Assembly: GCF_000758685.1 (NCBI RefSeq) | Contig: NZ_CP009286.1 | Location: forward strand, 2,572,501-2,636,500 | Origin: Paenibacillus stellifer | Lineage (GTDB): Bacteria > Bacillota > Bacilli > Paenibacillales > Paenibacillaceae | Direction of reading: 5' to 3' | DNA: 64,000 bases | Shown here: positions 51,487 through 60,970 of the stretch, one piece after another | Numbering within the stretch: the stretch's first letter is position 1 | Layout of the letters: the number at the start of each line of letters is the position of its first letter | The notes under the pieces: generated by a model | Database searches by the model: none | Seen by the model: only the letters and a program-made list of their open reading frames with translations | Told to the model about the DNA's origin: nothing | Made by a program: the position numbers and the translations under genes

Positions 51487-53268
51487 TTGACCAAGCGTTC
51501 GATTAACGGAATGGATTTTACCGCGATGGTGCTGGCCGGCGCGGACAAACTGCAGCAGCATGCGGAGCACGTCAATTCCCTGAATGTTTTTCCGGTTCCG
51601 GACGGGGATACGGGTACCAATATGAATCTGACCATGACGGCGGGAGCGAGAGAGCTTCGCAGCAACAACTCTGCGTCGATCGGCCAGTGTGCCGGCGTTC
51701 TGTCCAAGGGGCTTTTGATGGGCGCCCGCGGTAATTCGGGAGTTATTCTGTCCCAGCTGTTTCGGGGGTTCGGCCGCTATGCCGCCCAATATGAGGAACT
51801 GAACTCTCAGCAGTTTGCAGCCGCGCTGCAGACAGGAGTCGACACAGCCTACAAAGCGGTAGTCAAGCCAGTGGAGGGAACCATCCTGACCGTGGCCAAG
51901 GAAGCTGCCCGGCATGCCGTGTATTTGGCAAGAAGAACTACGGATGTTACGGAAGTCATGACTGAGACGCTTGCCAAGGCGAAAGAAGCTCTGGCATCGA
52001 CTCCGGATCTGCTGCCGGTGCTTAAACAGGTCGGCGTTGTGGATTCGGGCGGACAGGGTCTGGTCTATATATATGAAGGCTTTTTTGAATATTTGACAAG
52101 CGGAATAGCTGCTGCACCGGCTGTAGGACAAGCAGCAGCTGCCGATACAGCGGCGCCTGCACCGGCTGTCGTACTGGTTAAGCCGGAAGCGAATCATCTG
52201 CATGTGCAGGCCTCAGCGCAGTCCCAGTTATCGACGGAAGACATTGAATTTCTCTATGACATGGAATTCTTCATTAACCGTCTGCTCGGTGCCGGACCAA
52301 CTTCACGTTTCGACGAAGACGAATTTCGGAAAGCGTTGTCGGTGAACGGCGATTCCATTATCGTTATCTCCGATGACGAGACCATCAAGGTTCACGTTCA
52401 TTCCAAGACACCTGGAGAAGTGCTGAATCTGGCGCTCTTGTACGGCGAAATTACCCAAATTCATATCCTGAACATGCGGGAGCAGCATCGGGATCTGCTG
52501 ACAGCTGGCATGGACATTGCGCCGAGCCCGGAGGTGTTCGCAGACATTCCGGAAGAGAAGAGCCCGGCGCCGGCACCCGCCGTTCCGCCTGCGGATGACC
52601 TTGCTCCGTATGGCTTCATTGCGGTATCCTCGGGAGATGGCATCTCGGAAATCTTCAAGAGCCTTGGGGTCGATGTCGTGTTGGCCGGCGGCCAGACGAT
52701 GAACCCCAGCACGGAGGATTTCGTGAACGCGATCTCTTCGATATCGGCGAAGCATGTATACATTCTGCCGAACAATTCGAATATCGTGCTTGCCGCCCAG
52801 CAGGCTAAGGAACTGCTGGAAGGCGAACGCGAAATCACCGTTATTCCAAGCAAGAGCATTCCTCAGGGCATTGCCGCGGCGTTCTCCTTCCAGGAGGATG
52901 AGACAGTGGACAGCAATACCTCAGGTATGCTGGAAGCCTTGTCCCATGTGAAATCCGGACAGGTTACCTATGCGGTGAGGGATACGAAGTTTGAAGAGAT
53001 GGACATTAAATCCGGTCAATATATCGGTATTTCCAATTCCAAGATTGTGGCTGCAGCAGAGGATATGCTGGGCGCCAGCCAGGCGCTGCTGTCTAATATG
53101 CTGGAGAATGGCGACGAGATCGTAACGATCCTGACCGGTCAGGACGCAGACTTTGCCTCTACGGAGGCGCTGACGGGCTGGCTTTCGGACAACTATCCGG
53201 AAGCTGAGGTCGAGGTTCATGAAGGCGGCCAGCCGATCTATTACTATCTGTTCTCCGTAGAAGCCTAA
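51487..53268 (+). CDS. fakA: Fatty acid kinase ATP-binding subunit FakA (YloV, DAK2 domain)
   Basis: A 593-residue protein. The DAK2-type nucleotide domain (about 8-210) has VFPVPDGDTGTNMNLTM, coordinating Mg-ATP, and RGNSGVILSQ. An Ala/Pro linker (near 222-235) leads to the middle domain and a DegV-like C-terminal domain. It phosphorylates fatty acids bound to FakB for membrane lipid synthesis. The start is TTG 51487 after AGGAAGGGG. A TACAAT at 51411 may be its -10. The yloU gene that precedes it in Bacillus is absent. Confidence 0.94.
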   Translation: MTKRSINGMDFTAMVLAGADKLQQHAEHVNSLNVFPVPDGDTGTNMNLTMTAGARELRSNNSASIGQCAGVLSKGLLMGARGNSGVILSQLFRGFGRYAAQYEELNSQQFAAALQTGVDTAYKAVVKPVEGTILTVAKEAARHAVYLARRTTDVTEVMTETLAKAKEALASTPDLLPVLKQVGVVDSGGQGLVYIYEGFFEYLTSGIAAAPAVGQAAAADTAAPAPAVVLVKPEANHLHVQASAQSQLSTEDIEFLYDMEFFINRLLGAGPTSRFDEDEFRKALSVNGDSIIVISDDETIKVHVHSKTPGEVLNLALLYGEITQIHILNMREQHRDLLTAGMDIAPSPEVFADIPEEKSPAPAPAVPPADDLAPYGFIAVSSGDGISEIFKSLGVDVVLAGGQTMNPSTEDFVNAISSISAKHVYILPNNSNIVLAAQQAKELLEGEREITVIPSKSIPQGIAAAFSFQEDETVDSNTSGMLEALSHVKSGQVTYAVRDTKFEEMDIKSGQYIGISNSKIVAAAEDMLGASQALLSNMLENGDEIVTILTGQDADFASTEALTGWLSDNYPEAEVEVHEGGQPIYYYLFSVEA

Positions 53269-53301
53269 ACGGAGACACGTATTCCGCAGGGGAGGTTAAC
53301 C

Positions 53302-54162
53302 ATGAATCGAACCGTTATCGTTACCGACAGCACTTCTGACATTCCGCCTTCGATGGCCAGCGAGCTTGGCATTGAGGTAGTGCCGCTTACGCTCATGTTC
53401 GGAGGAGAATCTTTCCGTGACGGTATTGACATGACACCGGAGCAGTTCTATGAGCGCCTTCCCCGTTCTTCCCAGCTGCCGACCACGTCGCAGCCTTCGC
53501 CGGTCGAATACATGAATGCGTACCGCCGGATTATGGAACAGTACCCGGACAGCAAGATTCTGTCCTTTCATATTTCCTCTGGCCTGAGCGGCACGTATCA
53601 ATCCGCCCTTCTGGCCAAATCGATGCTTGAAGAAGAGGGAGAGCGGATTACCGTGTATGACTCGCTCTCCGCTTCTTACGGCTTCGGTCTGCTGGTCGTT
53701 CATGCTGCGCGTCTATCCGCTGAAGGTAAATCTCCCGAAGAAATTCTGGAGTCGGTTGAAGCGCTGCGGCAGTCGCGGAAGCTCTATTTTCTAGTGGACA
53801 CGCTGGAATATTTGCAAAAAGGCGGGCGGATCGGCAAAGCCTCGGCAATTCTCGGCACCTTGCTTAACATTAAACCAATCCTGTCCATTGATCAGGAAGG
53901 GATTATTTATGCCGTAGAGAAAGTCCGCGGCCGCAAGAAGGCGGTGGCACGGATGATCGAGCTGTTCAAAGCCGACCTTCCCGGCGTCAGTGTCATCAAT
54001 GTCGCTGTCGGGCATACAGCCGAGCCTTCTTCCGCTGAAGAGTTCCTGCAGGAGCTCTCGCAGCATTTTACGCTGAGGGAACGAGTGTTGACCAATGTAG
54101 GGCCTGTTGTGGGGAGTCATGTCGGAAACGGCACGCTTGCCGTTTTTATATGGCCGGCTTGA
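53302..54162 (+). CDS. DegV family protein (FakB-type fatty acid-binding subunit)
   Basis: A 286-residue protein with the lipid-binding signature VTDSTSDIPP and the ISSGLSGTYQSA loop, where Ser and Thr hold the carboxylate. GRIGKASAILGTLLNIKPIL and the terminal HVGNGTLAVF (with the family His) complete the fold. It presents the fatty acid to FakA, whose gene lies immediately upstream; the pair likely forms one system. GGGGAGG ribosome site. Confidence 0.92.
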   Translation: MNRTVIVTDSTSDIPPSMASELGIEVVPLTLMFGGESFRDGIDMTPEQFYERLPRSSQLPTTSQPSPVEYMNAYRRIMEQYPDSKILSFHISSGLSGTYQSALLAKSMLEEEGERITVYDSLSASYGFGLLVVHAARLSAEGKSPEEILESVEALRQSRKLYFLVDTLEYLQKGGRIGKASAILGTLLNIKPILSIDQEGIIYAVEKVRGRKKAVARMIELFKADLPGVSVINVAVGHTAEPSSAEEFLQELSQHFTLRERVLTNVGPVVGSHVGNGTLAVFIWPA

Positions 54163-54183
54163 GATTAAGGGATGATGAATCAT

Positions 54184-56235
54184 ATGACTATTTCACTGGA
54201 TCGCATAGAGGTTAATCAAATCGGCGGCGTGAGCGCTCAAAAGAAACTTGAGCTTCACGCCTTTAATATCTATACCGTACAGGATCTGCTGGAGTACTTT
54301 CCGTTCCGTTATGAGGACTATCGTCCAAAATCGCTCAGTGAAGTGAAGCATGGGGACAAAGTTACCGTTGAGGCCAAAGTGATGGGGGTTCCGGTTCTGC
54401 AGCGGTTCGGAGGGAAGTCACGGGTCAGCTGCAAAATGATGGCGGAGCCGTGGATGTTCACTGCGACCTGGTTCAACCGGCATTATGTGCGGGAACAGCT
54501 GACGCCCGGGCGGCATGTGGTCATCAGCGGCAAATGGGATCAGAAGCGTTCGCAGATCACGGTTACCGATTACGAGTTCCCGGACCGGGGCGAGGGCAAG
54601 ACGGGAACGCTGCAGCCGGTATACTCCGTTGGCGGGAAGATCACGCAGGGCTGGCTTCGCAAGACGATTGCCCAGGCGCTGCTGCAGTATGGTGATCTTG
54701 TACCGGAAATTTTACCCCAGTTCATCATTCAGAAGCATGAGCTGATGCCGCGCAAACGAGCGATCGCCACGATTCATCAGCCGGAGGACTCGCGCGAAGG
54801 GCAGCAGGGGCGGCGCCGGATGGTCTACGAGGAGCTGTTCCTGTTCCAGCTGAAGGTGCAAGCCTTCCGGACTTTGAACCGTGGACGGATGGACGGTGTA
54901 GTGCATACGGTGGATAACGCGACAGTCCGGCAGTTCGTGCGCAGCCTTCCTTTTGAACTGACGAATGCGCAGAAACAGGCGGAGCTGGAAATTCTGCATG
55001 ATATGCGCTCATCCTATTGCATGAACCGGTTGCTTCAAGGCGATGTCGGTTCGGGTAAAACGGCGCTCGCGGCAATTGCGCTGTTCGCTTCGGTTCGTTC
55101 CGGTTTCCAGGGTGCGTTGATGGTGCCGACAGAGATTCTGGCCGAGCAGCACAGCCGTTCGCTGCAAGCCATGTTCGAGCCGTTCGGCATTTCCGTCGCT
55201 CTTCTGACGGGCAGCATTACCGGCCGCAAACGGAAGGATCTGCTGGCTTCACTTCAGATGGGACTTGTGGACGTCATCGTCGGAACACATGCGCTGATCC
55301 AGGAGGATGTGTTCTTTCGGGAACTGGGCATGGTTGTGACCGACGAGCAGCATCGCTTCGGCGTGAACCAGCGAAGCATCCTCCGCCGGAAGGGTTACAA
55401 TCCCGATGTGCTGACGATGACCGCAACGCCGATTCCCCGGACGCTGGCGATTACCGTCTTCGGGGATATGGATGTCTCGACCTTGTCCGAGCGGCCTAAG
55501 GGGCGGATTCCCATTTCAACTTATTGGGTCAAGCCGGACAAGATGGAGCGCGTGTTCAATTTCATCAGCCGCGAAGTCGATCAGGGGAGACAAGCCTATG
55601 TCATATGTCCGTTGATCGAAGAGTCGGACAAGCTCGACGTCCAGAACGCGATTGATCTCCATATTCAGCTTAGCGGAGCCTTTCCAGGCTACCGTGTAGG
55701 TCTTCTGCACGGCCGAATGACGCCGGCCGAGAAGGACGAGGTAATGCGGGCTTTTTACAGCAATGAGGTGCAGGTACTTGTGTCCACCACCGTCGTCGAA
55801 GTCGGTGTCGATGTGCCCAACGCCACCCTGATGATCATCGTGGACGCCGACCGGTTCGGCCTGTCCCAGCTTCATCAGCTCCGGGGCCGGGTGGGCCGCG
55901 GTGAGCATGCCTCCTACTGTGTGCTGGTGGCAGATCCGAAGTCGGAGCAGGGACGTGAGCGGATGACCGCCATGACCGAGACCAACGACGGATTCGAGGT
56001 GTCCCGGCGGGACCTGGAGCTTCGGGGGCCGGGCGATTTCTTCGGCACGAAGCAGAGCGGTCTGCCGGAGTTCAGGCTGGCCGATCTGACGGCGGATTTT
56101 GCCGTTCTGGAGCAGGCGCGCGACGATGCGGCAGCGCTTCTCAGGGACGGCTCCTTCTGGACCTCGGCCGAATATGCGCCGCTGCGCGGGTATTTGCAGA
56201 AAGAGCAAATTTTTCAGGGCGATCTGATCGATTGA
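54184..56235 (+). CDS. recG: ATP-dependent DNA helicase RecG
   Basis: A 683-residue SF2 helicase processing stalled forks and Holliday junctions. An N-terminal OB-fold wedge domain (about 60-160) precedes motor domains with Walker A LLQGDVGSGKT, the DEQH box (TDEQHRFGVNQR), TATPIPRTLA, STTVVEVGVDVPNA and RLGQ-like QLRGRVGRG. Start: of three in-frame ATGs at 54172, 54175 and 54184, the last is spaced from AAGGGATGA; uncertain. Confidence 0.95.
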   Translation: MTISLDRIEVNQIGGVSAQKKLELHAFNIYTVQDLLEYFPFRYEDYRPKSLSEVKHGDKVTVEAKVMGVPVLQRFGGKSRVSCKMMAEPWMFTATWFNRHYVREQLTPGRHVVISGKWDQKRSQITVTDYEFPDRGEGKTGTLQPVYSVGGKITQGWLRKTIAQALLQYGDLVPEILPQFIIQKHELMPRKRAIATIHQPEDSREGQQGRRRMVYEELFLFQLKVQAFRTLNRGRMDGVVHTVDNATVRQFVRSLPFELTNAQKQAELEILHDMRSSYCMNRLLQGDVGSGKTALAAIALFASVRSGFQGALMVPTEILAEQHSRSLQAMFEPFGISVALLTGSITGRKRKDLLASLQMGLVDVIVGTHALIQEDVFFRELGMVVTDEQHRFGVNQRSILRRKGYNPDVLTMTATPIPRTLAITVFGDMDVSTLSERPKGRIPISTYWVKPDKMERVFNFISREVDQGRQAYVICPLIEESDKLDVQNAIDLHIQLSGAFPGYRVGLLHGRMTPAEKDEVMRAFYSNEVQVLVSTTVVEVGVDVPNATLMIIVDADRFGLSQLHQLRGRVGRGEHASYCVLVADPKSEQGRERMTAMTETNDGFEVSRRDLELRGPGDFFGTKQSGLPEFRLADLTADFAVLEQARDDAAALLRDGSFWTSAEYAPLRGYLQKEQIFQGDLID

Positions 56236-56298
56236 AGTCAAACGGCGGCCCGGCCCTCATATACTGGGAAAGATGGATATGAGGGGAGGTGCTACCGT

Positions 56299-56586
56299 TT
56301 GGGATATGTTCAGTATGGAATCAGCCCGCAGCTGGTGGATCGGATCAAGACGAAAATGAAAAATCCGTCAACCAAGGAGCGGGTTAAAAACTTGATCAAC
56401 GGGGTGAACAAGCAGCATCTTCAGGACCCCGGCACCGTTCGCAGACTGGTCCGAAACGCCTGTGGCATTTTGGGAGAACGGCTGACTCCGGGTCAGGAGG
56501 ATGCCATTGTCCGGTTCGTCATCGATCAGCGGATCGATCCGAACAATACGTTTCACCTGCTTCGCCTATGGGGAATGTTCCGTTAA
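56299..56586 (+). CDS. spoVIF: Stage VI sporulation protein F
   Basis: A 95-residue protein (YjcC family) needed for late coat assembly in Bacillus. Visible are KMKNPSTKERVKNLINGV, LTPGQEDAIVRFVIDQRIDP and the terminal FHLLRLWGMFR, which fit the family. TTG start with GGGGAGGTG 8 bases upstream. It is followed by a perfect terminator, beyond which the group II intron sits. Confidence 0.88.
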   Translation: MGYVQYGISPQLVDRIKTKMKNPSTKERVKNLINGVNKQHLQDPGTVRRLVRNACGILGERLTPGQEDAIVRFVIDQRIDPNNTFHLLRLWGMFR

Positions 56587-56622
56587 CCGGTGGGGAAGGA
56601 TCGCCAAGTACTTCTCATGAAC

Positions 56623-56660
56623 GATAAAAGCGTTCCGGCATTTGCCGGAACGCTTTTATC
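56623..56660 (+). terminator. Terminator of spoVIF, perfect 18-bp hairpin
   Basis: Arms 56623-56640 and 56643-56660 are perfectly complementary; a TTTTATCTTG tract occupies the end. It is also the probable target of the adjacent intron. Confidence 0.9.
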
Positions 56661-56665
56661 TTGTG

Positions 56666-58570
56666 GTGCGCCCGGCATGGGCGATAACTCGGCGGTGAAA
56701 GTCCGCTACGGGCTTGGCAGTAGGAACTGTTAGCTGAAGGCAAGGGTGTCCGCCGCGAGGCGGAATCTGAAGGAAGCTGGAGGCAAACCCTCGGTCTGAC
56801 GAACAGAAATCACATATAAGGCATGATGGGACGGACGAGCTTGCCACACAAAGCAAAGTCCAATACTGCCCGAATCCCATGATGTAAATGTGGCAGATAG
56901 ATGAGGGGAAAGTTATCGCTCTTACCCGGGGAGATCTCACAGACGGGGAGTAGGAGAAAAAAAATCCGAAACACGGAGTAAAGCTTGTTGTGAGAGGTCA
57001 GCAGACGCCATAGTACGCCTGTTGCGTCAGCGGCAAGCGGAAGGGCTGAACAATCGTAAGTCTCGAGTACAGACTGGAAGGAGAACCGGTGCGATGAAAG
57101 CAGAATACCGAAAGGGCTGCCCTCAAAGGGATAGTGTGGAACACGAAGAGTATGCGGGAGTGCGGAGTGCCGGAGCTCGGGAAGGTAAAGAAAGAGACGG
57201 TGCAAACGATCTGATGGAACGCATCCTGGACAGAGATAATCTGAACCGGGCGTACAAACAGGTCAAAAGTAATCACGGAGCGCCCGGGATCGATGGGATG
57301 ACCGTAGAGGCGGCGCTTCCGTGGCTGCGGGAAAACAGAGATGAACTGCTGCAAAGCATCCGGGAAGGGAAATACAAACCAAGCCCGGTGCGGCGCAAGG
57401 AAATCCCCAAACCAGATGGAAGCGGAGTGAGAAAGCTCGGCATCCCGACCGTCGTAGATCGGGTGATCCAGCAAGCGATCTCCCAGCAACTGCAACCGTT
57501 ATTCGAGCCACTTTTCTCGGATGGAAGCTATGGCTACCGCCGGGGTCGAAGTGCGCAACAGGCCATTCGGAAAGTCAAAACGTACGCCGAGCAGGGCTAT
57601 GGACAAGCGGTTGAAATCGATCTGTCGAAATACTTTGACACGTTGAACCATGAGCTTCTTTTGAACTTGCTGCGCAAACAGATCGAGGATAAACGCGTCA
57701 TCGACCTGATCAAAAAGTACCTGAAAAGCGGAGTCATGGAAAACGGGGTACGACGCGCAACGGAGGAAGGATCGCCGCAAGGCGGGCCGCTGTCTCCGCT
57801 TTTGTCAAATGTCTATCTGAACGAATTCGATCAGGAGATGGAGAGCCGAGGCGTGAGGGTCATCCGCTATGCGGACGACATTGTCGTGCTGGCGAAGAGC
57901 AAACGAGCAGCCATGCGACTGCTGGAATCCAGCCGGACGTACTTGGAGCAGAAGCTAAAACTTCAAATGAACCCGCAGAAGAGTAAGGTCGTCAGCGTCG
58001 TGGCGCAGAAACACTTTAAATTCCTCGGCTATGCGCTGGGAAAGAACGGGAACGGTGTGTACATTCGCACCCATCCGCAATCTCTCGCTAAAGCAAAGAG
58101 GAAACTGAAAGAGCTCACGAATCGAAGACAAGGCAGGAGTGCAAGAGAGGTAATGGAGAACGTAAAAGTCTACATTCGCGGCTGGCTGGGTCACTTCTAC
58201 GTAGCCGACATGAAGCGAATCCTGCAAAACTGGAATGAATGGCTGCGAAGGCGGATGCGCATGTACATCTAGAAGCAATGGAAGAAGCCAAGAACGAAGG
58301 TACAAAATCTGCGAAAGCTGGGGATACCGGAGTGGCAGGCTTACCAATGGGGAAATACAAGGCGGGGCTACTGGCGAATAGCCAGAAGCGCAGTATTGAA
58401 TCGCTCTGTAACAAACGAAAGGCTCGTACAGGCAGGGTATTATGACTTCCCTGCCCAGTACGAGCGCTTGCGTCAATTGCACTCAAACGGTTGAACCGCC
58501 GTATACCGAACGGTACGTACGGTGGTGTGGAAGGTCGGCTACTCAATTAATGGGTAGCCTCCTATCCGAT
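56666..58570 (+). mobile_element. Group II intron, IIC-like, with nonsense-interrupted maturase
   Basis: The 5' end, GTGCGCCCGG at about 56666, fits a bacterial group II intron, and a structured RNA of about 430 nt precedes the ORF. After the ORF come a domain V-like hairpin (about 58495-58530, CCGCCGTATACCGAACGGTA then CGTACGGTGG) and a domain VI-like hairpin (GGCTACTC/GGGTAGCC, 58537-58560). The 3' end is near CCTATCCGAT (58561-58570); both ends are uncertain by several bases. The maturase resembles the GsI-IIC type with no endonuclease domain. Insertion directly after an intrinsic terminator is the usual site choice of class IIC introns. Confidence 0.85.
57094..58494 (+). pseudogene. ltrA: Group II intron reverse transcriptase/maturase, interrupted by an amber codon
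   Basis: ATG 57094 follows GGAAGGAGA. The first 392 codons contain RT motifs: GAPGIDGMTVE, KPDGSGVRKLGIPTVVDR, VEIDLSKYFDTLNHELLL, EEGSPQGGPLSPLLSN, RYADDIVV (YADD 259-262) and KFLGYAL, then domain X starting LTNRRQGRS. A TAG at 58270-58272 stands where relatives have Trp (TGG). The frame then continues for 73 codons with convincing maturase sequence (KQWKKPRTKVQNLRKLG, NTRRGYWRIARSA) to TGA 58492-58494. The truncated product keeps RT and part of domain X; splicing help is likely reduced unless the codon is suppressed. Confidence 0.88.
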
Positions 58571-58711
58571 TGAATATGCCGGAGTATATATAGACCTCGC
58601 TTGTTAGCCTATTCATAAGCTGTGTCCAGGCTGTCAGCGCACCGGGGATTGTTAATCAAGTGTACGAACTTCCGTGTGATTTAGCGAAACCCGAACGCAA
58701 CGATGCAGTGC

Positions 58712-59956
58712 TCAGGATTCCTCTGTGACGGTGGTCCTTTTCCGTTGCAGCCGTTTCTTATGCCGGCTTTCGAATTTGAACAACCGGTTAAGCGCGAGAT
58801 AAATCACCTTCGATTCCTTCGTCAGCAGCGGTCCGAGAATCGCGAGAATCAGCACATACATGGCGGCGAAAGGCTGGAGAATGGCGAGCAGACCGCCCGC
58901 TTTGCCCAGATTGGCCATGATAATGGAGAATTCTCCCCGGGAGACGATGGTGAGCCCGATGTTAGAGGATGCACGGGGATTCAGATCTGCCGTACGCCCA
59001 GCCAGCATGCCGGCGATAAAGTTGCCGATCAATGTAACAATGACGGCTGCAAGCGCGTACCACATCGCCTCTCCGCCGAGCGTCAGCGGGTCGATGGACA
59101 GACCGAAGCTGAAGAAGAAGATAGCTCCGAAGAAATCCCGGAATGGAATGATCAGCTTCTCAATGCGCTTGGCATGCTCCGTCTCGGCCAGCACGAGTCC
59201 GATCAGCAGAGCGCCGATGGCTTCGGCGACATGGATCGTCTCGGAGAATCCGGCTACCAGGAAGAGCGCGGCAAAGATGACAATGGTGAACAGTTCGCCT
59301 GAACGGATATTCAGTACCCGGTTCAGTAACGGAACTAATTTACGGCCTACAATCAACAGGCCTAACATATAGACGAGCGCGATTCCCGCCGACATCAGAA
59401 CGCCGCCTATCGAAGAGGAATCGCTTAGCACGAGACCGGATAGAATCGAGATATAGACGGCGAGGAAGACGTCCTCGAACATGATGATCCCTAGAATCAT
59501 TTCCGTCTCGGGGTTGGCGGTCCGTTTGAGGTCGACGAGTACTTTAGCCACAATAGCGCTGGATGAAATCGTGGTTATTCCGGCGATCACCAGCATTTCC
59601 TTGACCGGAAAACCCAAACAAAGGCCGAGGAGCAGCCCCAGCGAGAAATTGATCAGAATGTAGATGGTTCCCCCGACCGCGATCGATTTGCCTGCTTTGA
59701 GCAGGCGGCCGACCGAGAATTCCAGACCGAGGTAGAAGAGCAGGAACAGCACGCCGATCCGGCCCATGAACTCAATGAGTTCGGCGCTTTCAATAAAGCG
59801 AAAGTCCAGATGCCAGAGCTTGAATGCATGCGGTCCAACGGCCATGCCGATCAAAATATAGAAAGGGATGACGGAAAAACGGAGTTTGGCGGCAATAAGT
59901 CCGGACAGAGCGATCAATGCGACAGCCAATCCAACTTCAAATACGATGTGATTCAT
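58712..59956 (-). CDS. khtU: Cation/proton antiporter, CPA2 family (KhtU-like K+/H+ antiporter)
   Basis: A 414-residue polytopic transporter with about 12 hydrophobic segments. GVLFLLFYLGLEFSVGRLLK, TTISSSAIVAKVLVDL and the FEDVFLAVY acidic motif are characteristic of Kef/Nap-like CPA2 antiporters. The C-terminus is short and basic with no NAD-binding domain; regulation probably comes from the separate RCK-C protein encoded just upstream (3-base gap), as in B. subtilis khtT-khtU (yhaT-yhaU). It would expel K+ under alkaline or electrophile stress. Confidence 0.85.
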   Translation of the reverse strand: MNHIVFEVGLAVALIALSGLIAAKLRFSVIPFYILIGMAVGPHAFKLWHLDFRFIESAELIEFMGRIGVLFLLFYLGLEFSVGRLLKAGKSIAVGGTIYILINFSLGLLLGLCLGFPVKEMLVIAGITTISSSAIVAKVLVDLKRTANPETEMILGIIMFEDVFLAVYISILSGLVLSDSSSIGGVLMSAGIALVYMLGLLIVGRKLVPLLNRVLNIRSGELFTIVIFAALFLVAGFSETIHVAEAIGALLIGLVLAETEHAKRIEKLIIPFRDFFGAIFFFSFGLSIDPLTLGGEAMWYALAAVIVTLIGNFIAGMLAGRTADLNPRASSNIGLTIVSRGEFSIIMANLGKAGGLLAILQPFAAMYVLILAILGPLLTKESKVIYLALNRLFKFESRHKKRLQRKRTTVTEES

Positions 59957-59959
59957 CCA

Positions 59960-60454
59960 TTAACCACATCCGTTCCGCAAAATTTCTTTGAACTGCCTGT
60001 GCTGTTCCCGTTCTCCGGCTGCGACGACCATGGAATCCGCCTGCAGGATGAGCTCGGGTCCAGGATTGATATGCTTGTTATGGTTCTTGTCAATTACGGC
60101 AATGACCGTAGCGCCTGACCGGGCGCGGATATCCAATTCTCCGATCGTACGGCCGACACAGCGGTGGCCCGGCTCCAGACGGTACCATTCGATCACTAGA
60201 TCGTCCAAAGCCACTTCAATGGATTCCAGCGCTCTTGGCTTGTAGGTGACGCCTCCAACGATCGCTGACAGAAAGCGGGCCTCATCATCATCCAGCGTGA
60301 CCATGGAAATGCTGTGATCCGGGTCCTCATACTCAAAGTGATACAGCTCCCGGCGTCCGTCATCGTGCACGATGACGACAACCTTGTCGCCGCTGCGGGT
60401 CTGCAGCACAAATTTTTTCCCGATGCCGGGAAGATCCGATTCTTTATAGTTCAT
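59960..60454 (-). CDS. khtT: KhtT-like regulatory subunit with RCK_C (TrkA-C) domain
   Basis: A 164-residue cytoplasmic protein. The N-terminal part (LPGIGKKFVLQTRSGDKVVV) and the C-terminal RCK_C domain (about 75-160; VEWYRLEPGHRCVGRTIGEL-like, and NPGPELILQADSMVVAAGE) match YhaT/KhtT, which binds nucleotide such as c-di-AMP and gates the antiporter. ACTGGAGG precedes the ATG. Transcribed with khtU. Confidence 0.87.
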   Translation of the reverse strand: MNYKESDLPGIGKKFVLQTRSGDKVVVIVHDDGRRELYHFEYEDPDHSISMVTLDDDEARFLSAIVGGVTYKPRALESIEVALDDLVIEWYRLEPGHRCVGRTIGELDIRARSGATVIAVIDKNHNKHINPGPELILQADSMVVAAGEREQHRQFKEILRNGCG

Positions 60455-60512
60455 CTAGTTCAAGCCTCCAGTAACTTGTTGTGGTTATATTTTCTTGCAT
60501 CCTTTAACGCAT

Positions 60513-60893
60513 TTAGCGGACAGACGGTAAGAAAGCCACAAATCTGGAGTTGAATTTGAGCGGAGTAAGCAGCAGTCGTTTAAGCCGAATATGGAACTCT
60601 CGGGCATGACGCGCGAATATAAGGGGGAGTCCGAAGGACTCCTCCCGCGCATAATCGAAGGAAGCGGCGAAGACTCGCGGAAGAAACGAAGGGTGCTGCT
60701 GCAAGGGATTGGCTCTAAGCGAAGGCGCGATCAGATGGCGATCCAGGCTTTCGATTCCTTTTTTGCCGGTATCGGGGACTCCAGGGGGATGAGCGTTCAT
60801 CAGGGGACCGGCGGGAAATGCCAACGCAATAAAAAGAGCAATGAGCAGCAGAAACGGCCTTCCTCGCCTGCCGATAACAAGATATGGATTCAT
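60513..60893 (-). CDS. Small putative secreted protein, uncertain
   Basis: A 126-residue frame with a strong ribosome site (GGGAAGGGGGAG) and an N-terminal signal-like segment (FLLLIALFIALAFPAGPLM). The rest has no recognised domain. A hairpin with arms GGAGGAGTCC and GGACTCCCCC (60625-60645) lies inside the frame, which suggests that the reading through to 60513 may be accidental and that any real product could be shorter or decayed. The remaining gap (60455-60970) holds nothing else I can support. Confidence 0.35.
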   Translation of the reverse strand: MNPYLVIGRRGRPFLLLIALFIALAFPAGPLMNAHPPGVPDTGKKGIESLDRHLIAPSLRANPLQQHPSFLPRVFAASFDYAREESFGLPLIFARHAREFHIRLKRLLLTPLKFNSRFVAFLPSVR

Positions 60894-60970
60894 AACGGCT
60901 CCCCCTTCCCTGATGTAGTATTAAAATCATAACACAGAGGCAAGGGTAAGCCAAATTGTTCACATCATTA

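Noticed and set aside
58239..58445. A 68-codon frame at the end of the intron
   Set aside because: It is out of frame with the maturase; the frame interrupted by TAG at 58270 carries the true homology.
60591..60932. A 113-codon plus-strand frame
   Set aside because: Antisense to a frame with a much better ribosome site and signal peptide, and no recognised domain of its own.
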